A DNA stretch of 64,000 bases from Caproiciproducens sp. CPB-2 (lineage in GTDB: Bacteria; Bacillota; Clostridia; Oscillospirales; Acutalibacteraceae). Under the pieces are notes generated by a model. It saw only the letters and a program-made list of their open reading frames with translations. It was not told the DNA's origin and made no database searches. Each line of letters starts with the position of its first letter. Position 1 is the stretch's first letter. The stretch lies in contig NZ_CP142860.1 of NCBI RefSeq assembly GCF_036287215.1, positions 1,054,001-1,118,000 of the forward strand, in the 5' to 3' direction. A program made the position numbers and the translations under genes. Positions 45,459 to 53,721 of the stretch are shown here, piece after piece.

Positions 45459-45514
45459 AATGTATACTAAATTAGTGTACATTATCATTATAACATCATT
45501 TTCTTGTTTTACAA
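45459..45514 (-). promoter_or_regulatory. suf promoter and palindromic operator
   Basis: In minus orientation: -35 TTGTAA (45509-45514), 16 bases, -10 TATAAT (45487-45492). A palindrome at 45459-45483, arms AATGTATACTAA and TTAGTGTACATT (11 of 12) around A, overlaps the start point. It is almost the gpmA operator sequence. An Rrf2-type regulator is a natural candidate. Confidence 0.75.
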
Positions 45515-45577
45515 GCGAAATAATCCATTAAATTCGGGAGTTTCACACGGCTGACTTTGGTTATATTGTTTCAAAGC

Positions 45578-47056
45578 TTAAAACAGGATCCGGCGGGTTG
45601 CTATGGAGTCGACAAACGAACTGTCGTGTTCCACAAACAGCATGGTCGGCCGGTATTTCAGAAGGAGCTCCTCGATCTGCATACGGGACAGAACGTCGAT
45701 GAAATTGAGCGGTTCATCCCAAAGATACAGGTGCGCCTGCTCGCACAGGCTTTTCGCGATGAGCACCTTCTTTTTCTGGCCTTCGCTGAAATCCGCCATG
45801 TCCTTTTCAAACTGCACCCTCGAAAAGTCCAGCTTGCGCAGGATCGCCTTGAACAGGCTTTCGTCAATATGGCTTTCTTCCGCGTAGTCCTTTAAATTTC
45901 CCAGCAAAAGGGAGGTATCCTGGGGAACATAGGAAATGATCAGATTTTTTCCCATCTGCACTCTGCCGGTGAAATTGATTTCTTCCCCGGTCAGCAGTTT
46001 GAGGATACTGGATTTTCCGCAGCCGTTTTTGCCGCACAGCGCGATCCGGTCGCCCCGGCTGACCGTAAAGGAAAGATCGTCGAAGACCCTTTTGTCCCCG
46101 TAAAGCACGGAGAGGTTTTCAAGTTCGACCAGCCTGTTTTTGGGATATTCCAGCGGCTTGACGGACAGGGTTTCGGCTGTTTCGATATTTTTCAGGAGCT
46201 TTTCCTTTTCCTGCGCCGCCTTTTCCCTGCGCGCTTCAATCGCGCCCGCCCGCTTCATCATTTTGGCGGCCTTGTGGCCGATGTAGCCTTTATCCGGCTT
46301 CAAGCCGGAATTCAGGCTGCCGATTTTTGTCTTTTCCACTTTATCCGACCATCCGGCGGTTCTTTTCGCGGCGGCGGAAAGCTGGCCGATCTGTTTTTTC
46401 AGCTTTGCGTTTTCCTCGGTTTCAAATCGGTCCTGCATTTCCTTGTTATGCAGCCAGGAAGAAAAATTCCCTTTCTGGATTTCTATATTGGTTTTATTGA
46501 TGGACAGGACGTGATCGATGCAGCGGTCCAGAAACGCACGGTCGTGGGAAATTAGAATAAAGCCCTTTTTTGCGTTCAGATAATCGCCGACGATTTTGCG
46601 GGCCTCCATGTCCAGATGGTTGGTCGGCTCGTCAATCAGCAGAAAATGATGGTCGTTCAGAAACAGCGCGGCAAGCAGAACCTTGGTCTGCTCCCCGCTG
46701 CTCAGTGTCTCGAAGGGGCGGTGCAGGACGTCCTGCGAAACGTCCAGCAGGGACAGCTCCCGGTTCAGCTGCCAGAGCTCCGCCTGAGGACAGATGCTGT
46801 TGACCACGTCAAGCGTGTCCTGTGTTTTGTCCGGAACGTCGAAGGGGAAATAATCGAACGGTACGGAAGACGAGATCGTTCCGGCATACTCGTGTTTTCC
46901 CATCAGAAGATTCAGAAACGTGGTTTTTCCCCGTCCGTTCCGGCCCGTAAATCCAAGCTTCCAGTCGGTGTCGATCTGGAAGGAGACGTTTTCAAATATG
47001 GGATCATAGCTTCCGTCATAGCAGAAGGTCAGGTTGCTGATCTGAATCAGCGACAT
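45578..47056 (-). CDS. ABC-F ribosomal protection protein, Lsa/CplR-like
   Basis: Soluble two-domain ATPase of 492 residues with no membrane segment; ABC-F proteins of this class displace lincosamide, streptogramin A and pleuromutilin drugs from the ribosome. First domain: GRNGRGKTTF, signature LSSGEQTKVLLA, Walker B LLIDEPTNHLD. Long basic interdomain linker with GWSDKVEKTKIG and GYIGHKAAKMMKRA. Second domain: GKNGCGKSSI, FSEGQKKKVLIA and LYLWDEPLNFID. The linker and the atypical second Walker B fit the Lsa/CplR group; drug range is not predictable. The ATG at 47056 follows GGAGGTG. Controlled by an attenuator leader. Confidence 0.93.
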   Translation of the reverse strand: MSLIQISNLTFCYDGSYDPIFENVSFQIDTDWKLGFTGRNGRGKTTFLNLLMGKHEYAGTISSSVPFDYFPFDVPDKTQDTLDVVNSICPQAELWQLNRELSLLDVSQDVLHRPFETLSSGEQTKVLLAALFLNDHHFLLIDEPTNHLDMEARKIVGDYLNAKKGFILISHDRAFLDRCIDHVLSINKTNIEIQKGNFSSWLHNKEMQDRFETEENAKLKKQIGQLSAAAKRTAGWSDKVEKTKIGSLNSGLKPDKGYIGHKAAKMMKRAGAIEARREKAAQEKEKLLKNIETAETLSVKPLEYPKNRLVELENLSVLYGDKRVFDDLSFTVSRGDRIALCGKNGCGKSSILKLLTGEEINFTGRVQMGKNLIISYVPQDTSLLLGNLKDYAEESHIDESLFKAILRKLDFSRVQFEKDMADFSEGQKKKVLIAKSLCEQAHLYLWDEPLNFIDVLSRMQIEELLLKYRPTMLFVEHDSSFVDSIATRRILF

Positions 47057-47084
47057 AAGCATACACCTCCGATAAAAAATAAAA

Positions 47085-47114
47085 GGTCTGCAGGAAAGTC
47101 AATTCCTGCAGACC
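47085..47114 (-). terminator. Attenuator terminator in the ABC-F leader
   Basis: Perfect 12-base stem (GGTCTGCAGGAA and complement), 6-base loop, then TTTTATTTTTTAT in minus orientation, ending about 20 bases before the ABC-F ribosome site. GCAGGAAAGT at 47202-47193 (minus) is fully complementary to ACTTTCCTGC at 47099-47090, giving an alternative antiterminator pairing. Confidence 0.9.
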
Positions 47115-47266
47115 GAAAATACAGCCACTCCACGCACAAAGGCATGGAGATGTTCTGAACTTTATTCCGAATTCCGGGGTACGAGATTTGCAACTTTCCT
47201 GCTTACGCACAGCAAAATAAACAGCCCAAACACTGCTTCTTTTGGAGTACACTATTCAATTCATAG

Positions 47267-47287
47267 TCAGCAAGAAAAATTGCGCAT
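47267..47287 (-). CDS. Leader peptide MRNFSC of the ABC-F attenuator
   Basis: Six-codon ORF with a good ribosome site (TTGGAG, ten bases upstream), located about 35 bases after the predicted transcription start and 65 bases before the antiterminator strand. Ribosome stalling here by an antibiotic would be the signal for read-through, as in other clostridial and bacillar ABC-F leaders. Inferred from layout. Confidence 0.65.
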   Translation of the reverse strand: MRNFSC

Positions 47288-47321
47288 CTTTTCAACTCCA
47301 ATTCTTATTTTTATCGCTCTT

Positions 47322-47350
47322 ACTATATCATGCCGGTTTTGCCGTGTCAA
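47322..47350 (-). promoter_or_regulatory. Promoter of the ABC-F operon
   Basis: TTGACA (47345-47350), 17 bases, TATAGT (47322-47327), read on the minus strand. It yields a leader of about 260 bases before the ABC-F start. Confidence 0.85.
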
Positions 47351-47389
47351 GTCAACAGGCAAAACCGGAACGGGGGATGTTCAGACAAA

Positions 47390-47560
47390 CGGATAATACT
47401 TCAGGCAGTCGGTAAGTCGCGCAACCGCAAATTGTAAAACAATTTTGCTTACTGCGTTGGCAAATTACGGTCACATACAACCAGTATGCTCCCTTATTTG
47501 CGGTGCTTGCCAACCCTTTTGCCGCTTCGCGGCATTTCCCCTGATAGGGGAATCATGTCT
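47390..47560. repeat. Non-coding tract of consecutive stem-loops
   Basis: Between the ABC-F promoter and the recombinase gene. Successive inverted repeats: AATTGT-AAA-ACAATT near 47440; GTTGGCAA near 47455 with TTGCCAAC near 47510; GCCGC-TTC-GCGGC near 47522; and TTCCCCT-GAT-AGGGGAA near 47536. No ORF spans it. It looks like an interspersed structured repeat or an RNA; no family is assigned. Confidence 0.5.
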
Positions 47561-47709
47561 TGCGCGATTTCTCGGCACCTGACAGTTTTTCGGAACTCTC
47601 AATATTTATGTATCAGCCAGACTATTTTGTAAAGCGCTTATACAAAGCGCCGAGCGACTTTTTCTCAATACGGGATACTGTTCGTATCGCCTATTGTAAG
47701 CGATTGGCT

Positions 47710-49281
47710 CTAAGAAAAGGCTTCCAGCTGACGAAAGCGAAAATGAATGATAATATGTTTGTCCTCGGTCAGTTCGACCCGCTCGATCAGGCTGACGAGC
47801 ACCTCCCGGTTTGACCACGCGCCGTCGACAAAACGGTTCACCAGTTCGCGGGCCAGTTTCTTCTGCTTTTCCGGCTCATACGTGGGTGCCTCCAGACCGG
47901 ACAGTTTCTGTTCCAACGCTGCCCGTTCCTGCTTGGCTCTCTGATAAATGCGTTCAAAGTCCTGCTCCTCCAGAATTCCGGACAGGCGATCCATATACAT
48001 ACGGTCAAGGTGCGCTGTCAGGCTCTCAATTTTTGCCTTGAGTGCCGCGGCCTCCTGCTCTTGACTGTTCGCCTGATTGGCTTCTTCTACTGCCTTTTCC
48101 GCCGTAGGAAGGAGCTCTTCAGTCCGCACATAGTTCTCGCAGACCTCCCGTACCTTTTCGATAACAGCTTGTGTGACAGTCTGTTCCTTGATGGAATGGC
48201 AGGTGCAAACATTGGCCTTCGTGAAGCGCTGGTAGGTGCGGCAAACAAAGTAAAGGCAGTCTTCGCCTCTTACGTTTGGACGGTTGATGACGGCCAGCGG
48301 ATAACCGCATTCGTGGCAGTAGATGAGTCCCTTGAGCAAAAAATCGTAGGTCCGTGAACGGGTGGTCTTACGGCTTCCCAACAGCTGCTGCACCTTATCA
48401 AAGGGTTCCCGGTCGATCAAAGGCTCGTGAGTGCCCTCTACCACAATCCAGTTCTCCCGCGGCTGACGGACGCATTTCTTCGACTTGTAGTTGATCTTCT
48501 TGGATCGCCCCTGCACCATGTTACCAATATACGTCTCATTTTGGAGCATGTCGGAAATTCGCTCGCTGCTCCACATTCCGGCGTATGGTCCGGTACGCCC
48601 TTGACTCAGTCCGGCATAAGTTGCCGGCGTCGGCACTTTTTCCACATTGAGCCGGGCTGCAATTTGGCGGCAGGACAGCCCCTCCAGCGCCATGCCGAAG
48701 ATGCGCCGCACCATGGGTGCCGCCTCTTCATCAATAACAATTTTATTCTTTTCCTCCGCCATTTTGTAACCGTAAAGCGGTTTCCCTCCGATAAAGAGTC
48801 CTTTGCGCTGTTTGTCATGCTTGACGCTCTTGATCTTTTTGGAGATGTCCTTGGCGTACATGTCGTTCATGATGGCGCGAAAAGGTGTGATGTCGTTTGC
48901 CGTGCTCTCAATTCCGGTGTCGATTCCATCAAGCAGGGAGATGTAGCGGACCCGGTTTTCCGGAAAATACCGCTCCATGTAATGGCCGGTCATGATATAA
49001 TCGCGGCCTAGACGGGACAGGTCCTTGGTAATCACCATATTGACCTTTTTTGCTTCGATATCCGCAATCATACGCTGGAAGGCCGGACGATCGAAGTTTG
49101 TTCCGCTCCATCCGTCATCGATATAGGTATCAAACACGCACAGTTTGTGCTCTTTCGCAAAAGCGGTAAGAAGGGACAGCTGATTGGTTACGCTTTCGGA
49201 TTGTCCTTCGCTTTCATCCTCCTTTGAAAGTCTGATGTACAGTCCCACATGATAGTCCATCGGGTTGCTTATTTCCAGGTA
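47710..49281 (-). CDS. Large serine recombinase
   Basis: Site-specific integrase/transposase of the TnpX/TndX type, 523 residues. Resolvase-like catalytic domain with the nucleophile Ser20 in VGLYIRLSKEDE and the arginine motif DLSRLGRDYI, a recombinase domain near residues 165-270, and a zinc-ribbon region with CHECGYPL and a following CRTYQR...CTCHS pattern, then a coiled coil and a C-terminal tail. Start at 49281 follows GGAGGTATGAC. Marks an integrative element; its cargo is probably the neighbouring accessory genes, but att sites are not identified. Confidence 0.94.
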   Translation of the reverse strand, partial: YLEISNPMDYHVGLYIRLSKEDESEGQSESVTNQLSLLTAFAKEHKLCVFDTYIDDGWSGTNFDRPAFQRMIADIEAKKVNMVITKDLSRLGRDYIMTGHYMERYFPENRVRYISLLDGIDTGIESTANDITPFRAIMNDMYAKDISKKIKSVKHDKQRKGLFIGGKPLYGYKMAEEKNKIVIDEEAAPMVRRIFGMALEGLSCRQIAARLNVEKVPTPATYAGLSQGRTGPYAGMWSSERISDMLQNETYIGNMVQGRSKKINYKSKKCVRQPRENWIVVEGTHEPLIDREPFDKVQQLLGSRKTTRSRTYDFLLKGLIYCHECGYPLAVINRPNVRGEDCLYFVCRTYQRFTKANVCTCHSIKEQTVTQAVIEKVREVCENYVRTEELLPTAEKAVEEANQANSQEQEAAALKAKIESLTAHLDRMYMDRLSGILEEQDFERIYQRAKQERAALEQKLSGLEAPTYEPEKQKKLARELVNRFVDGAWSNREVLVSLIERVELTEDKHIIIHFRFRQLEAFS

Positions 49282-49323
49282 CATGTCATACCTCCGAAAA
49301 TAAGCGACCATTCATCATGGACA

Positions 49324-49476
49324 TTATAGGCGGGCCGCTTTTGAGAAAGCAAGTCTGAAATTGTTATTTTTAAGCTCTCTTTCGAGAAAAAAGCGGAACG
49401 ATTGGAACAGCAAAATCCGAAAGTCGTCCCCGTCCTGCGTATAACGGCAATCCACAGATATGTTATGGGCGCTCAT
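49324..49476 (-). CDS. Small protein upstream of the recombinase (50 residues)
   Basis: Starts behind a strong GGAGGTGTTTGAC site and encodes MSAHNISVDCRYTQDGDDF followed by a hydrophobic/aromatic stretch and a basic end. It is 42 bases upstream of the recombinase, likely in the same transcript. Small ORFs of this kind are common beside recombinases of clostridial integrative elements; function unknown. Confidence 0.6.
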   Translation of the reverse strand: MSAHNISVDCRYTQDGDDFRILLFQSFRFFLERELKNNNFRLAFSKAARL

Positions 49477-49550
49477 GTCAAACACCTCCTCCAGAACTAT
49501 GTTTTATAGATATGCGCGGGCGGAAATTTTTCTGCGTGTCCATAAAAGAA

Positions 49551-49584
49551 AAAGCACCGGACGTTGTGAATCCAAGTGCTTTTT
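49551..49584. terminator. Hairpin between recombinase unit and Wadjet promoter
   Basis: AAAGCAC (49551-49557) pairs with GTGCTTT (49576-49582) plus inner GGA/TCC, with A-run and T-run outside; a probable terminator. The surrounding 49485-49735 has no gene. Confidence 0.55.
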
Positions 49585-49735
49585 AATAGCTGATATCACT
49601 TATTTAATTTGGTACCGTGTAAACGCTTTTTTTAATGTGCGGTTGCGCATGGGGCCAAGCTTACACAAATATGAATAAAAATTTAAGGCAGCTGGTATGT
49701 GGGAACGTGCTCGTTTGTTTTGCCTGCCGTTTGAA

Positions 49736-49826
49736 TTGACAGTTTTTTCTTCCTGCTGTACAATTTAAGAAGAAAAATGTCGGAATATCAGAGAGCGTAA
49801 AAGACTCTGCTTGATTGCAGAGTTTT
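49736..49826 (+). promoter_or_regulatory. Promoter and leader hairpin of the Wadjet remnant
   Basis: TTGACA (49736-49741), 17 bases, TACAAT (49759-49764). In the leader, AAGACTCTGC (49801-49810) pairs with GCAGAGTTTT (49817-49826) around TTGATT; a possible attenuator. Confidence 0.75.
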
Positions 49827-49898
49827 ACTATAGGTTTAGAGAAAAGCATACCTCATTCTGCCCCATTCCAATGGTGAATCAGAAAGGTGGGATTCGAA

Positions 49899-51389
49899 GT
49901 GGCATTTCAGGCCGCACTTTTGGAGAGTATTTCTCAGACAAAGTATTTGTCTGCCGATAACTATATCCAATACAGGGCCATCATGCGCATATTCTATTTG
50001 GAATATCAAAAAATGCATTATCAGCTGGACAAGGAAACGATCTTGGTTCAGCTTCATGAAGACACCATTTTCGCCCAATATTCACCGGAACAGTTGACGG
50101 TGGATCTGGATCAGCTGGTCAATTGGAAAAATCTAACCCCAATTCAGGATCCGCATAAAGTCTATACGGTAGCCGATTTTAAGAACAGGCAATTTCAGTA
50201 TATGATGTCCCAGATAGCCTTGGAAATCGAGCGGATGACCATTACCCTGGAGAACCTCCATACCCGGACAGCGGGTCTGTCTTTCAGTGCATTCCGGCGA
50301 ATCCATGATGCGCTAAGTACGGCAACTCGTTTGGATGAATTGTCTCAAAAAGAAATCGCCGCATGGTGGCAGGATCTTCAGGAAGATTTTAGCCGTCTGA
50401 GTCAAAACCATCAGGATTATTTGCGGGAATTTTATGGACCCACTGCTGAAAAAAGCATGAAGTCCACCTCCTTCATCACTCACAAGCAACGCTTGATTCG
50501 CTATTTGGAAGAGTTTATTCAGGATTTGCAGAGCAGCTCTGCCCAGATAGCGGCCCAGCTGGAAGCTATTCCGCCAGAACAGGCAGAGCATATTGTGAGG
50601 CTTGTGCATCAAAGCCAATTGGATCTGCCACGGCCGCAATCAGAACAAAGCCCCGACTGGAAAACAGATCTTCTAAAACAGGACAAGGGTGTATGGCAGT
50701 CTTTGGTTCATTGGTTTGTTGGAGAAAATTCCACTGCCAATCAAGTTATGGAGGTTACGAACGAGATCATCCGCAGGATTGTGCAAAACGCGGCTCTTTT
50801 GGTACAGATGCAAAATATGGGCGTCAGCAAAAAAGCGGAAATTCGTCGGCTGCTTTCCCTCTTTGGCCAATGTAAGGATCTTAAAGAAGCACACAGGCTT
50901 TCTTCTCAGGTGTTTGGAGCCCAGGAAGTCAGACATTTTTGCGTCAACGCACCGCGCGATACCGAGCGAATTGACATTAGCACCTATGACGAACCTCCGA
51001 TGGAATATGCTGTTCAACCTCGCGTGCGTACGTACAAGCCCAGGATAGACAAAAGCAGTTTTTCCGACAAATCGGAGGATAAGAAGCTGCAGCGCCAGCT
51101 GATTCTTGAAGAACAGCACAGGCTGCGCCGGCTTGTGGAAGGTTATATCAAAGACGGGGTTTTGGATTTCAGCGCGATGAAAACTCCCCTCACACCAGAT
51201 ATCAGAAATATTTTTCTGTCCTGGGTAGCTGCAGCCAATCTCAGTCAGGATCATCGGGGACGAACGGAGTATGGGCAAACTTTCTCATTGAAGCGAAGAG
51301 GGGACGGGAACTGCCGACTTCCCTGTACGGATGGGATATTGACGATGCCGGACTATGTCCTGGTTTTTGAGGGTAAAGCGTATGGATGA
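49899..51389 (+). CDS. jetA: Wadjet JetA-like protein (type II, DUF2397/TIGR02677-like)
   Basis: A 496-residue, mostly helical protein, the kleisin-like subunit of an SMC-type anti-plasmid Wadjet complex. The start region ISQTKYLSADNYIQYRAIMRIFYLEYQKMH, (read in two parts) and VNWKNLTPIQDPHKVYTVADF, a winged-helix-like segment, fit the type II JetA pattern. Type assignment rests on size, order and the next two genes. GTG at 49899 follows AAAGGTGG at ten bases; a GTG at 49887 overlaps that site. It overlaps jetB by eight bases. Base composition is more AT-rich than the neighbouring chromosome. Confidence 0.78.
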   Translation: MAFQAALLESISQTKYLSADNYIQYRAIMRIFYLEYQKMHYQLDKETILVQLHEDTIFAQYSPEQLTVDLDQLVNWKNLTPIQDPHKVYTVADFKNRQFQYMMSQIALEIERMTITLENLHTRTAGLSFSAFRRIHDALSTATRLDELSQKEIAAWWQDLQEDFSRLSQNHQDYLREFYGPTAEKSMKSTSFITHKQRLIRYLEEFIQDLQSSSAQIAAQLEAIPPEQAEHIVRLVHQSQLDLPRPQSEQSPDWKTDLLKQDKGVWQSLVHWFVGENSTANQVMEVTNEIIRRIVQNAALLVQMQNMGVSKKAEIRRLLSLFGQCKDLKEAHRLSSQVFGAQEVRHFCVNAPRDTERIDISTYDEPPMEYAVQPRVRTYKPRIDKSSFSDKSEDKKLQRQLILEEQHRLRRLVEGYIKDGVLDFSAMKTPLTPDIRNIFLSWVAAANLSQDHRGRTEYGQTFSLKRRGDGNCRLPCTDGILTMPDYVLVFEGKAYG

Positions 51390-52545
51390 ACTGCGTTCTC
51401 TTCTGGATCGGTTTTGGATTATCAAGAGTCAGGACAAACAGCTTTATTTTGATGTGAAACGTGCTCTGCCGCAGTACCGCCGTTTCGTTAATGAGCTTTT
51501 GGGCTGGAATCTCATTGTCAATGAATCCGTCATTAAATTGGAAAAGGTGCCGCCCCGGTCGATGCCATGGATGGGGATAGAGAGCTTTACCGACACCATG
51601 GATTATTGTTTGCTTTGCGCATTGCTTCTCTATTTGGAGGATCTGGATGACGGAGAGCAGTTTTTGCTTTCGTCTCTGACCGAAGCCATTGAAACCTATA
51701 TGACCGGGTTCTGCCCAGTGGACTGGACGAAATATGTCCATCGGAAGTCTCTGGTTCGGGTTCTTTTGTATGTGCAGAGCATGGGACTGCTTGTGGTCTA
51801 TGATGGAAACAGCGAAGGCTTTGGGAACAAGCAGGACCAGGAAGTGCTCTATGAAAACACTGGGCTTTCTCGGCATTTTCCCGTTCACTTTGGCCGGGAC
51901 ATCTCGGATTGCCTGACCGTTGAAGATTTCGAGGCTTTTTCTTGGGGTGAGGACGGCGAACGGGGGCGGCAGCGGATTAACCGCGTCTATCGCCAGCTGA
52001 CCTTGGCTCCCGCGCTTTACTGGTCGGAGGGGGATCGGGCTGATTACGAGTATGTCAAAAATCAGCGGCAGTGGCTGGAGAAAAATCTGGACAATGCTCT
52101 GGGTGGAGAATTGCATATCCACAAAAACGGGGTCTTTTTTGTGTTCAATGAAGATTCTCCTTTTGGCGTTTGCCATCCCAGGGATTTAGCCCTTTCAGAT
52201 GTGGCCCTTCTTTTATGCTCGCTCATCCGTGAACGGGTAACGCGCGGAGAGATTGATCGGCGTGAGGATGATATGATTGTTCTGACGCATCGCGAATTCC
52301 GACACCTGGTGAATACATGCAAAGAAAGCAACGGATGCGGCTGGGGCAAGCAGCTTCGCGAGCTTTCTCCAGACAAGCTCTATCAGGAGCTGCTTACATA
52401 CATGGAAAGTTGGATGCTTGCTGAAGACCATGGTGATTATCTGTTGATTTGTCCCGCGGCCGGTAAGTGGACTGGCAACTTTATAAAAGGTTTCAGCGGG
52501 AATCGGAAAGGGGCGCAAGAGGATGGATCGATGGAAAATGCATAG
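51382..52545 (+). CDS. jetB: Wadjet JetB-like protein (type II, DUF2398/TIGR02678-like)
   Basis: A 387-residue protein, the KITE-type subunit that binds JetA and JetC. Features of the family: an N-terminal KRALPQYRRFVNELLGW, a VIKLEKVPPRSMPWMG motif, LLCALLLYLEDLD, and HRKSLVRVLLYVQSMGLL. ATG at 51382 overlaps the jetA stop; its end overlaps jetC by 23 bases, so the three genes are translationally coupled. It appears intact. Confidence 0.82.
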   Translation: MDELRSLLDRFWIIKSQDKQLYFDVKRALPQYRRFVNELLGWNLIVNESVIKLEKVPPRSMPWMGIESFTDTMDYCLLCALLLYLEDLDDGEQFLLSSLTEAIETYMTGFCPVDWTKYVHRKSLVRVLLYVQSMGLLVVYDGNSEGFGNKQDQEVLYENTGLSRHFPVHFGRDISDCLTVEDFEAFSWGEDGERGRQRINRVYRQLTLAPALYWSEGDRADYEYVKNQRQWLEKNLDNALGGELHIHKNGVFFVFNEDSPFGVCHPRDLALSDVALLLCSLIRERVTRGEIDRREDDMIVLTHREFRHLVNTCKESNGCGWGKQLRELSPDKLYQELLTYMESWMLAEDHGDYLLICPAAGKWTGNFIKGFSGNRKGAQEDGSMENA

Positions 52546-52975
52546 GCTTGGATTCGTGAATTTCTGGCTCTATGACGTAGAAGAATTTGACCTTGAAGAT
52601 GGGCATATTTTACTGCGCGGCGCCAATGCTTCTGGCAAGTCTATCACAACTCAGAGCTTTATCCCATTTTTGCTGGACGGTAATAAAAGTCCTGAACGGT
52701 TGGATCCGTTTGGGTCACGAGACAGGCGAATGGATTTTTACTTGCTGGGAGACGGTGAGCGGGAGGAATCCACTGGCTACCTATACTTGGAATTCAAGAA
52801 AAAAGGGTTGGAAGAATATCTTACCATCGGTGTTGGGATGCGGGCACAAAAAGGGAAAAATATTGATTTCTGGGGCTTTTGCCTGTGCGATGGAAGAAGG
52901 ATCATTCCGTCGCAAGTTCAGCTTTATCAAACTGTTGGTAGCATAAACGGTTTGCCGGTTAAGCAAACGCCATAG
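52523..52975 (+). pseudogene. jetC: Truncated Wadjet JetC-like SMC ATPase
   Basis: N-terminal fragment of an SMC-like ATPase. The first 130 residues are convincing: FVNFWLYDVEEFDLEDGHIL, Walker A GANASGKS at residues 33-40, then FIPFLLDGNKSPERLDPFG and GYLYLEFKKKG. Type II JetC proteins are typically far longer (over 1,000 residues, with coiled coils and a C-terminal ABC half). Here the family similarity stops near 52915 and a stop follows at 52975; no coiled coil, signature motif or Walker B remains, and no jetD follows. The complex should not assemble a working ATPase. Confidence 0.85.
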
Positions 52976-53321
52976 GAATTTCACCTCTCCGTGGTTCTCA
53001 CCGAGCCGTCCCCATTGCTTGAGTCTGTGGCTGGACGGAAGTAGCGTTAGCACTGTCCGTTTCATTGCGAAACAGCCCACCACGGGCTGTTTTATAACCG
53101 GGCCTTGCCGCTCGTCGCCTTCGATGCCATCGGTTCGACGGATGTCTGTCACCCATCCGCAGGTAGTCTTGGCGCGCCCGTTATTGTCGCTGCCGCTCAT
53201 CACGGCCGGACAGATCATGTATTTATGCTGCCGGATATGAAATTTTCAAGGAGCAACGAGGGAATAGAAAAACCCCCTCACTTATTTCCACGTTGAGCGA
53301 GGGGGTTGAGCGGAAATTTTT
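52976..53321. other. Mobile-element debris downstream of truncated jetC
   Basis: No convincing gene. It contains a terminator AAACAGCCC-ACCAC-GGGCTGTTT (53070-53091 plus T) for the jet transcript and a second one, AACCCCCTC (53271-53279) with GAGGGGGTT (53299-53307), followed by a T-run on the minus strand, ending the small sigma-like gene. A minus-strand open frame over 52781-53218 overlaps jetC codons and is probably a decayed mobile-element sequence. Confidence 0.5.
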
Positions 53322-53531
53322 TTACTTTTCCATAAATTTTTTCAATTTCTCCAGGATTCTTATCTTCCGGCCGTGAATGGATCGCTGCGGAACGCCGATT
53401 TCTCTGGACACCTGCCGCTCACTTTTGCCTTTGAAAAACAGAGCAGAGATCAACTCCTGTTCCTCCGTGCTGAGATGCTTGAGGTGGGTCAGCATTTTTT
53501 CGATCATCACAGCCTTAATTGCCTTTGTCAT
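53322..53531 (-). CDS. Short sigma-70 region 4-like protein
   Basis: 69 residues forming a helix-turn-helix of sigma region 4 type (LSTEEQELISALFFKGKSERQVSREIGVPQRSI, read in two parts). It matches the last two-thirds of the 149-residue protein at 56282-56731 almost residue for residue. The start is the ATG at 53531, after GGAG; an out-of-frame ATG lies four bases upstream. Probably a truncated mobile-element regulator; may still bind DNA or be inert. Confidence 0.7.
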   Translation of the reverse strand: MTKAIKAVMIEKMLTHLKHLSTEEQELISALFFKGKSERQVSREIGVPQRSIHGRKIRILEKLKKFMEK

Positions 53532-53671
53532 TCATGGAAAAACTCCTTTCTATTTGTTATAATTTAGTTTGTTTAGCAGGAGAAATTAACAAGAAATTGA
53601 TATGTTATCAATATTGACAGTTAGGTCAGTTTACAAGGAACTACACACAAACCGCAAAATGGACTGCTGAA

Positions 53672-53721
53672 AACAAAGCGGCGATATGCTCCCGGAGAGG
53701 GTGACATATCGCCGCTTTGTT
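53672..53721. repeat. Perfect 17-base inverted repeat
   Basis: AACAAAGCGGCGATATG (53672-53688) and its exact complement (53705-53721) with a 16-base loop. Located between the short sigma-like gene and the MarR promoter in element debris (53532-53965, otherwise no gene seen). Confidence 0.7.

Noticed and set aside
52781..53218. 146-codon minus-strand frame over the jetC end
   Set aside because: It overlaps conserved jetC codons and has no good start site. Kept only as possible decayed mobile-element sequence.
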